From Mucilaginibacter sp. OK268 (GTDB lineage: Bacteria; Bacteroidota; Bacteroidia; Sphingobacteriales; Sphingobacteriaceae): 64,000 nucleotides of DNA. Numbering within the stretch: position 1 is the stretch's first letter; each line of letters opens with the position of its first letter. The translations under genes and the position numbers were made by a program. Positions 56,001 to 62,052 of this stretch are shown here, in pieces. The notes beneath the pieces were generated by a model, which made no database searches, was not told the DNA's origin, and worked only from the letters and a program-made list of their open reading frames with translations. The DNA is taken from NCBI RefSeq assembly GCF_900103125.1, contig NZ_FNJV01000006.1, positions 186,001 through 250,000 of the forward strand, given 5' to 3'.

Positions 56001-56497
56001 CAGACCCAATTGATCCAACGCAGCAAAGTAAAGTAGATAATGAGGCAACCTCGCAAATTGAGGATGAAAATAATTCCTCTACCAACCCAGAGGATGATGG
56101 AGGGAAAAAAGGAAATGGGAAAGACGGCGACTCATCAAATGATAGGAACCCGGCGCAAGATAAGCCATTAACTCCAAGTGAAATTGATCAACTTGAAAAA
56201 GCTGGCTTTGATCATAGAGATAAGTCTATGAATGGAAAAAAAGGTGGAAGACTTGATTTATACAAAGATAAAAAAGGCAATGTTTATGAAAAGCCAAAAG
56301 GAAATAAAGGTCCAGGGGAACCTATCGGTTATAATCTGAATAATCTTTTTAAAAGTAAGGAGGCAAGTCCCCCAATAATAATAAACCATTACCCAAGTCC
56401 TCCCGCAGGCGGATTAAATCCCAATGTTGGAAAAGGATCGATGTTAGGGGGAGTTATAATATTTTTCATGATACTCCTTGCTCCTGCAGGTATTTAA
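53024..56497 (+). CDS. RHS-repeat protein B with core domain and toxin-like C-terminus
   Basis: A 1157-residue protein; ATG 53024 or 53045, both giving a signal ending EIKAQ. It starts with a DUF6443-like region (MQTVQYFDGLGRLLQTVQVK), goes on through YD repeats, and has the RHS-associated core at about residues 860-965 (DHLGNNRVTFDQTNGK, DDYYPFGLNV, YDYGARFYDPVIARWTSVDP, NNPIRFIDPDG). After the DPDG cleavage-type motif a linker rich in Asp, Asn and Ser leads to a variable end with LTPSEIDQLEKAGFDHRDKS, GRLDLYKDKKGNVYEKPKG and a final hydrophobic GGVIIFFMILLAPAGI. The Lys/Gly part may be a polymorphic toxin type 33-like domain; I am unsure. Confidence 0.83.
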   Translation: MSLNLISMKTQSYSNHRILGKLFLAILMILISQEIKAQYIASPAQLGIPATTPGNYYNETSITLSPGFSATATSTNSYSYFIQTSCVPLSINLSQSQNYILTSVPREAGIDPEGNNTNCKLMQTVQYFDGLGRLLQTVQVKGSPSSKDIVQPVTYDQFGREAKKYLPYTITNGASDGSYKSDALTVNAGQDQFYKSPPAGVSIIPYPSESTGFEPSPLNRVVEQGASGQPWQLSTSGVTGSGHTIQMAYGSNVTDDAVIMWVVNASGTGAAGSSNYGVNQLYKTTTTDENGNSTIEFTDKKGHVVCRKAQSGATSYLATYYIYDDFDNLAYVIPPLPAGTVYPASFTEADAVFTNFIYGYHYDLRNREIEKKIPGKASWEYMVYNKLDQLVATQDGIQRAKSTQEWSFTKYDQFGRVAYWGVYQYPGSTPGTNYRAALQSMVDGQTTLWETQQTTGTGYSGMAWPQANILRYLVLNYYDNYTFPNKPYSPVVSNTLTNPTGLPTATKTAVLLPDGTYGSMLWTVNFYDDRGRLVQTDKQHYLGGEASLNTLNYDEIDNIYNFNDQVKTTNRHHYVANSQSLLVTTNYQYDHMGRKMLTSEAISSGLSQAPLPTIISQLDYNEIGQLKTKHLHSTNNGGSYLQDVSYTYNERGWLSQINDPSVAPTANKLFSEKLNYNLPQFGAQAQFNGNIAEQQYNAGISGNQHVNYSYDNLSRLKAGVSTAGFSETISNYDNLGNIQGLTRTAPNTATLTYNYIGNQLQTVTNSGAAFRNYGYDPNGNATSDGQGNAILYNMINLPRSIASKNLNYAYSATGEKLRKNSNSSITEYIGGIQYRPDGTIDFVQTEEGRANRSGANYIYEYTLTDHLGNNRVTFDQTNGKVGEDDYYPFGLNVHRQVNGGNKYLYNNKELQEELNQYDYGARFYDPVIARWTSVDPMAESSRRFSPFIYGNNNPIRFIDPDGMFAGLGAPWKPNNDLDDQKKDPFSGMLTNVADPIDPTQQSKVDNEATSQIEDENNSSTNPEDDGGKKGNGKDGDSSNDRNPAQDKPLTPSEIDQLEKAGFDHRDKSMNGKKGGRLDLYKDKKGNVYEKPKGNKGPGEPIGYNLNNLFKSKEASPPIIINHYPSPPAGGLNPNVGKGSMLGGVIIFFMILLAPAGI

Positions 56498-56508
56498 TAA
56501 TTTAAGTT

Positions 56509-56946
56509 ATGAGAAGAAATAAAATCGTTTTGAGTTTTGGGATATTTGACTTTAATGATATAACACACGAAGAGCTCACGAAACTGATACAAATTCAACC
56601 AGTAAAGGTTTTTATTAGAGGTGAAAAAAGAAACCCAAGAAACCCTAATTCCCCATTGATAAAACAAAATGGGTGGATCATGGAATCGCCATTAGATAAA
56701 TACTCAACATTTGAAGAACAAATGAACTATTTACTAAATATACTTGAATCCAAGATGGAAATATTTAAATTAATATGTCATAAATATTATTGTGAGTTTT
56801 CTTGTGGCATATTTGTTTATTATGGTAATGAGGAAAGTACTCCATGGGTACATTTGGATAACAGGTATAATGATTTAATAAAAGAGTTAAACATTGAATT
56901 TGATGTTGACCTTTACGTTCTTCCTAACGATGATGTAGCGAATTGA
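56509..56946 (+). CDS. DUF4279-like immunity protein candidate
   Basis: A 145-residue cytoplasmic protein 11 bases after the toxin gene. It starts MRRNKIVLSFGIFDFNDITH with a GEKRNPRNPNSPLIKQNGW segment, then acidic helices and a CEFSCGIFVYYGN stretch, like DUF4279 immunity proteins. Position directly behind a variable RHS C-terminus is the usual place of the immunity gene, so it should neutralise that toxin in the producer. It is followed by a strong terminator. Confidence 0.7.
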   Translation: MRRNKIVLSFGIFDFNDITHEELTKLIQIQPVKVFIRGEKRNPRNPNSPLIKQNGWIMESPLDKYSTFEEQMNYLLNILESKMEIFKLICHKYYCEFSCGIFVYYGNEESTPWVHLDNRYNDLIKELNIEFDVDLYVLPNDDVAN

Positions 56947-57031
56947 ATTTGTAAAAAATAAAGCTTTTTCCTATCCACACGCTACCGCAAGTGTCCTGCT
57001 TGTGGTAAGCAAGATAAGGAAACACAATATC

Positions 57032-57056
57032 AAGCCCAACCACGTGTTGGGCTTTT
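57032..57056. terminator. Terminator of the fibre-RHS cassette
   Basis: Stem AAGCCCAAC / GTTGGGCTT with loop CACGT, followed by TTACTTTTT. Confidence 0.85.
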
Positions 57057-57133
57057 ACTTTTTATAAGCTAACCTTGTTTTAGCGTGTTTGATAAGGCCA
57101 CCTATAGCGTATATGTGGATTAACCACATATGA

Positions 57134-57225
57134 TTGACCCCAGTTGGCCAATTTTAAAATGACCACCATTAGTGGTTAAGCTCAGGGTCTTAGTCGAGGA
57201 TGGTAAATTAGCGAAATGGGGTCAA
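57134..57225. mobile_element. Pair of imperfect inverted repeats, IS21-like ends
   Basis: TTGACCCCAGTTGGCCAATTTT (57134-57155) and its near-complement ending GCGAAATGGGGTCAA (to 57225), about 22 bases with five mismatches. TTGACCCC ends resemble those of IS21-type elements. No transposase between them. Confidence 0.4.
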
Positions 57226-57426
57226 CGAAATTGGTTTTTCCAAGTTATCAGAGTTCTTTAAAAAGCCAGTCACGTCAATGACCTTTTGCGCATATTTGGA
57301 AATGGATTCTTCAGTTGCCTCCAATCGCTTAAAATTGAACTGTCGCAGCGCCTTGTAGGCGAGTTCTAAATCTGACAATCTAAAGAAATCTTCTTTTGCA
57401 AATGCTGTCTTTAGCTGGCTCAACAC
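57208..57426 (-). pseudogene. Unknown coding relic
   Basis: A 72-codon frame that stays open further upstream (LSLADV before the ATG), so it is the end of a longer gene. Product contains FFRLSDLELAYKALRQF and ESISKYAQKVIDVTGFL; no family recognised. It overlaps the right inverted repeat of the IS21-like pair, and may be the tail of a mobile-element gene. Confidence 0.35.
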
Positions 57427-57574
57427 ATCCGCTAGCGATAATAATCCGTTCTTATATGCTTTAAAGCTGATTATATTTTACTTTGATTTCTAAAGGTATT
57501 GTAAAATGTGCTAATCAAAAATTTCCTGAGGCTGTTGTTTTAGGATATAGAATTTAACACTCAATTTTAATACT

Positions 57575-57787
57575 ATGGCAAAGCAGAGAAGACCTTATAC
57601 ATCAGAAGAAATGGTCGAAATACTAAAGAAAAAAGGGACAATTGTGACTGTATAACAAGCAAAAACTATCCTTTCAGCCATGAGACATTTAGCGAAATTG
57701 ACAATAGAACAAATACTTATGGAGAATAATTTTGATGAAAAATATCGAACTATTAAAAGGCGGAGAAGAAGTTGGTTAATTGATTGA
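57575..57787 (+). pseudogene. Small recombinase-associated protein gene with internal stop
   Basis: ATG 57575 reads MAKQRRPYTSEEMVEILKKK then GTIVTV, a TAA at 57653-57655, and continues in the same frame as QAKTILSAMRHLAKLTIEQI to TGA at 57785-57787. The pattern (IL--KG--V---QA--IL---LAK) parallels the intact small protein at 43395, so a GAA-to-TAA change seems to have broken it. It lies upstream of the same type of hairpin and tail. Confidence 0.6.
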
Positions 57788-57913
57788 AATACAATCTCCT
57801 ACAATGCATTTGTTGGCTGCTTTAGCAAAAATTCTTGCTTTAGGTACTGGAGCAGGATCGAACTGGATATTGTGTTGATTTTCAGAACTGTAGATATTGA
57901 CTGAAAAAACAGA

Positions 57914-57939
57914 GGCCTTGAAATATGCATTTCAAGGCC
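57914..57939. terminator. Hairpin GGCCTTGAAAT / ATTTCAAGGCC
   Basis: Perfect 11-bp stem with TGC-type loop, followed by GTTTTCTGCC and then CAGTAGCC. Same type as 35361-35393. Confidence 0.8.
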
Positions 57940-57951
57940 GTTTTCTGCCTC

Positions 57952-58145
57952 AGTAGCCGAACGTGAAAGATTTTCGACCCAATTTGTGGAGGATTTAGAG
58001 CGTTTGAGCCGAATTGATAAACTAATCGAGAATTCGTAAATCTTATTGCTTAGTTGGTAATATCGTATTTAGTCAGATAAAAGGGTAAACTTTCGGCAGA
58101 TTAATCACCGCTAATGATAAGCAAACATTTTGCTTGTCATTGGCT
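57952..58145 (+). repeat. Recurring ~190-bp element, right of the RHS cassette
   Basis: Partner of 43748-43938. The frame VAERERFSTQFVEDLERLSR then IDKLIENS and TAA is fully open here. Ends with the inverted repeat GCTAATGATAAGC / GCTTGTCATTGGC. Confidence 0.7.
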
Positions 58146-58592
58146 ATCATACACAACTTTAGAGGCCAGAGTCTTTGCGGTTATGGATTAGGCTTGGTGA
58201 AGTATCCTGCGAAACTACACGCTGCGCCTTTTCTCCACAGATGCTTTGCTCTACTCGTGGGCAGTCCGCAGATAGGTCATGAATTAAATTTTTTACATTT
58301 TTTTAACATAAAAATAGCATTAGGGAAATTTTCATCTAGGTATATTTGCGATACCTAACATTGTATTTATGCCTGCACCATCACTAACCGCTCACATTTT
58401 TCCTGATATTTCCCGGGGTACAATGACCATAACTCCCAAACGCGTGATCAATCTTTGATCAGCTTAAATAACTGCCAAACACTTTAATCTGAGCGTCGGT
58501 TCCGGGGAATAAATACGCTATACCGGGGACAATGAATAACATATGACATGTACGCCGCTCTTTATTATCCCTAGCCCTAATTACAAGCCATA
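58146..58592. other. Spacer before the second YD/RHS gene
   Basis: About 450 bases with no gene. TATATTTG at 58341-58348 fits the Bacteroidota -7 element (TAnnTTTG) but has no good -33 partner. Confidence 0.4.
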
Positions 58593-60356
58593 ATGACTAT
58601 TTCTCAAAGAACTTTTTTGAAAGCGCAGGTATTATTACTTGCAAGCTTTTTCAGTAGCTTAACATTTGCACAAAACCTGCCGATGCCGCAACCGATTCCC
58701 CCATCTCCCAATGCGGCTGCTTTGGGTAAATATGGCGATATACCTGTAGGTAAGTATACTGGTGTTCCGGATATCAGTATTCCATTGTATCAGGTAAAGG
58801 AAGGGGATATACAAGTTCCTGTTTCCTTATCCTATCATGCCTCGGGGATTAAAGTAGAAGAGAACGCCAGTTGGGTCGGATTAGGTTGGACATTGAATGC
58901 CGGTGGGGTCATAACCAGAACGATCAAAGGAAAGCCCGATGAAAATGGATATGCCAATGCGCAGATCCCCAGCCTATTGCTAAATCCGCAGCCTGGAACG
59001 CCCAATTATTGCGATGCCTGGAATTCTGCTCTGTATGTTTATCTGGTCGGTAATTCTAATTTTGGTTATGACAGCGAGCCAGATGCCTATTACTATAATT
59101 TTAATGGTATCAGCGGAAAGTTTGTCTTTGATCAAAACGGCGTACCCTATACGATCCCTTATCAGAAAATAAAGATCGAAAGGCCATCATTGTCCAGCTG
59201 AGTTATCACTACACCGGACGGGTTTGTATACAAATTTGGGGGGAACAGCACCGAAATAAGTGATATTTATAGTGTTACCTATTCCAATTATGGTCCGCCC
59301 GCCTCAAAAAATAAGACATTAGTTAATCAGGCCATCCCATCGTCCTGGTATTTATATGAAATAGATTCACCCACCGGGCACAAAGTAACGCTCGAATATG
59401 CCAACGAGGATTATGAACTCAATTCAGGTATTTCACAACAGGTTTATTACAATACGCTAAATACCACGAATACCACATTTATTCCCACAAACAGCAGCTC
59501 ATTTACCCGGTATTATGGAAAAAGATTAAGTGCGATCAGGTTTTCAAACGGAAGAGTGACTTTTGAAGCTACGGCTCAGAGAGCGGATATGTCGCTTAAC
59601 TTTACAAGCCCGACAAATGCGTATGCTTTGGGAAAAATAGTCATCAATGATGCTAATAATAACCCGGTAAAAAAATTCATCCTGAACACGGACTATTTTC
59701 AAAGCCCGAATGGTAACCAGGATTTTACAACCAAGCGGTTAAGGCTGAATTCGGTAACAGAATTTAACGGCAATGAAAGCGCCAGAATAAACCCGTATCT
59801 GTTTACTTATGAGAATCCCAACGGATTGCCAACTAAGACCTCATCATGTCAGGATCACTGGGGCTTTTTTAACGGGAAAAACAATGTGGATAATCTGGGC
59901 TTTCCGATACTTATTCCGAGTTATACCGGCAACTACTTCATTTCGGTGTCGGTTCAGCAGTCGGGCGGAACACCGGCAGGATATTCTGTTACGCCGGGTC
60001 CGCTGAGATGCCCTGATCCTAACGCTACCGGGTGCACCATCACTTCTCCCCACATTAGTACTTTTCAATTTAATGGAGCAGACCGAAGTGCAGATTTTAG
60101 CTCCACTAAAACGGGTATTTTAACCAGGATCCAGTACCCGACGGGAGGATATACCACTTTTGAATACGAGCCTCATGATTACGATCTTAAAAACTACATT
60201 TACAAACAGGGTAGCGGGGGCGCTATCTGTTTTGCTACCTGTTGTGACCCGTTAGCCAATCCAGTTACAACATCAGGCGATCAATACTATGTAGACAAAA
60301 CATTTATCCCGAATACCATCATTCCTAATAACCTTGTTCCAGTCCGGTATAAGTAA
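58593..60356 (+). pseudogene. Second YD/RHS-related protein A, broken by one TGA and cut at the 3' end
   Basis: One reading frame covers the whole span and is interrupted only by TGA at 59199-59201. Before it: signal ending LTFAQ and the A-protein hallmarks NAAALGKYGDIPVGKYTGVP, VSLSYHASGIKVEENASWVG, LGWTLNAGGVI. After it: VITTPDGFVYKFGG through IQYPTGGYTTFEYEP. The frame ends in unrelated sequence near 60330, less than 600 of an expected ~1150 codons, so the gene was cut. No B-type RHS, toxin or immunity gene is left. It is homologous to the protein encoded at 49563. Confidence 0.82.
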
Positions 60357-60778
60357 CTTTGAATATGTTTTTATTAAATCAATATATTCTTTCTGTCCTA
60401 AATATTTGTTTAATTGTTCTTTATCTATTATATCCTCCCTGCTTAAAATAAAGCTGTTGAAAAGATCAAAGATTTCTTCAAGCTGATCAGGACTCAAACT
60501 TACGCTGGTTGCTAAGATGTATCTTGCTGGTTGTCTTTTTTTAACTTTCGCTAATTCATCAACCAAAGATGATTTTAGTTGCTTGTAATCGTCTTTGTAC
60601 AGTTTTAATTGCCCTATAATTTTAATTGTTGAATTAGTACATCTAAAATCTATACCACCGTCTTTCCCTCTTCTATATGTTCGAAATTTTAAAGGATGTT
60701 CCCTGATTTCTAAAACATCACGGACCAATCTTTCAAAATCGGCGGGTGATAATTGCTATGAAAATCAAAATTTGGCAT
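60320..60778 (-). pseudogene. Mrr-like restriction endonuclease domain, N-terminal fragment
   Basis: Minus-strand frame with SPADFERLVRDVLEIREHPL, FRTYRRGKDGGIDFR, the I-x-GQLKLYKDDYKQLK motif and RYILATSVSLSPDQ: an REase-like domain (G-x-D-G-G-I-D then Q-x-K) as found at the front of large defence ATPases. The start (MPNFDFHS) at 60778 is separated from the rest by a frameshift near 60750, and the 3' end is cut at about 60335 against the RHS relic. The nuclease motif has Asp and Gln-x-Lys as in Mrr proteins. Confidence 0.72.
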
Positions 60779-60833
60779 GTTTTTAATAATAATGTTGATC
60801 CATTTAAACAAAAATAAAAAACCGCCAGTATAA

Positions 60834-61316
60834 TTGCTAAAAATATTGGCATTTTTTACACCCCTTCCGAAAATGATTATTTATGTTCGCGATACAAAAA
60901 GGATATTCTCAGCCAACTATACTAAGCAAATAGCAGCAATTTCTAAGTACAAAGACGAGCCTATGCACTGGGTTAATGGACAATATGAAGCAATTATCAG
61001 TAAAGCTATATTTGTTCGAGTGCAGCAAATTCTCGATGATCGGAAGAGGGGGCAGATTAAGAAGAAATTTATAGAACTCCCCTGTTGGTATTACGAGGCC
61101 TTTTAGATTTTGGCCGAATACTCACAGGCAGCACCTCAACCGGATCTTATGCCCCTTATTACTAACTACCATTGCCGTACCTCGTGTAGATATAGAAAAA
61201 GATCGGATTTAATTAACTAGATATTTACAGAAGAACTAATCAGATGGAGACCTAATGAAGAGTTTTTACCGCTTTTTAAATCAATCTTAATCTTCTCTAA
61301 GAATCCTAAATTTTAA
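60834..61316 (+). pseudogene. Serine recombinase, middle fragment
   Basis: Broken frames give KYKDEPMHWVNGQYEAIISK and VQQILDDRKRGQIKKKF (recombinase domain), then after a shift LTGSTSTGSYAPYY and YHCRTSCRYRK (zinc-ribbon remains, one Cys pair lost), and LFTEELIRWRPNEEFLPLFK after further stops. The resolvase catalytic domain and the coiled-coil end are missing. It is the same family as the tail at 42960-43398. Confidence 0.75.
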
Positions 61317-61335
61317 TAATGCCTAAAATATTAAT

Positions 61336-62052
61336 TCAATAGCCCCATTCTGCATGGCTAACGGGTAATTTGTTAAGTTGAGTTTTTAATTGTTTCCAAC
61401 TGGGGAGAAATGTATCAATATAATAAAGAAATCTCTCATTATGATGCCTTTCGATCAAATGAATCATTTCATGGACAATGATATATTCTAAACATTGTTC
61501 AGGCTTTTTTACAAGTTCCAAGTTTAGTAAAATTCTTTTTTTGTCAATGTTGCATGATCCCCACTTGGTTTTCATGCTCTTAATTCGCCAATTATGGACT
61601 TTAACATTTAAAACCTTTTCCCATTTTTCTATGATGTTGGGAATAAGTTTTTTTAATTCTTCTCGATACCATTCGGTAATAATTTTATGCCTTTTTATAG
61701 ATGATGTCCCGGGTCTTACATATAGATCAATGTAAGTTTTGGTTCTTAAAAAAATTTTAGGTGTGGTATCTTCTTCAATTATATTTAATAAATACCGTTT
61801 CCCTAGAAAATAGTGGCTTTCACGTTGTTTATATTCGCGAGAGGAGGTTCTATCCTGTGATTCAAATTTTCTTTGATTTCGTTTTATCCACGCCATCTTA
61901 GAAATGGCAAACAGTCTTATCGTATCATCATTTACTTTTATAGGCGCAGCTATACGAACTCTCCCTGTAGGTGGATAAACGGCGAGGTGAATATTTTTTA
62001 TATCTTTCCTTACTATATCAATTTGAATATTATTGATGGTTAGTTGTTCCAT
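61336..62052 (-). CDS. SprT/YgjP-like zinc metallopeptidase
   Basis: A 238-residue cytoplasmic protein of the DUF45 / M48-like group. The zinc site HEMIHLIERHHNERF lies near residue 195 (HExxH with a third His), preceded by the family MKTKWGSCNIDKKRILLNL segment. The N-terminal half has the PPTGRVRIAAP and WIKRNQRKF motifs. Such peptidases are often encoded beside hsdR in type I restriction loci; their role there is unknown. Its start shares one base with the HsdR stop (TAATG), so the two are coupled. Confidence 0.88.
   Translation of the reverse strand: MEQLTINNIQIDIVRKDIKNIHLAVYPPTGRVRIAAPIKVNDDTIRLFAISKMAWIKRNQRKFESQDRTSSREYKQRESHYFLGKRYLLNIIEEDTTPKIFLRTKTYIDLYVRPGTSSIKRHKIITEWYREELKKLIPNIIEKWEKVLNVKVHNWRIKSMKTKWGSCNIDKKRILLNLELVKKPEQCLEYIIVHEMIHLIERHHNERFLYYIDTFLPSWKQLKTQLNKLPVSHAEWGY

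Larger units (their letters stand above)
56947..57574. other. Decayed DNA after the RHS cassette
   Basis: No intact gene; a reading frame with a CPACG zinc-ribbon start (about 56975-57066, RYRKCPACGKQDKE) is a relic of an unknown gene. Holds the terminator at 57032-57056, the inverted repeats at 57134-57225 and a 72-codon minus-strand frame (57208-57426) with LSQLKTAFAKEDFFRLSDLE that is coding-like but of unknown origin. Confidence 0.45.

Noticed and set aside
49563..56497. One RHS gene split by a frameshift
   Set aside because: Both proteins have their own signal peptide, separate stop and start codons and known A/B arrangement, so they are two genes.
58134..58358. 74-codon frame after the repeat
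   Set aside because: Starts within the inverted repeat and looks like spacer read by chance.
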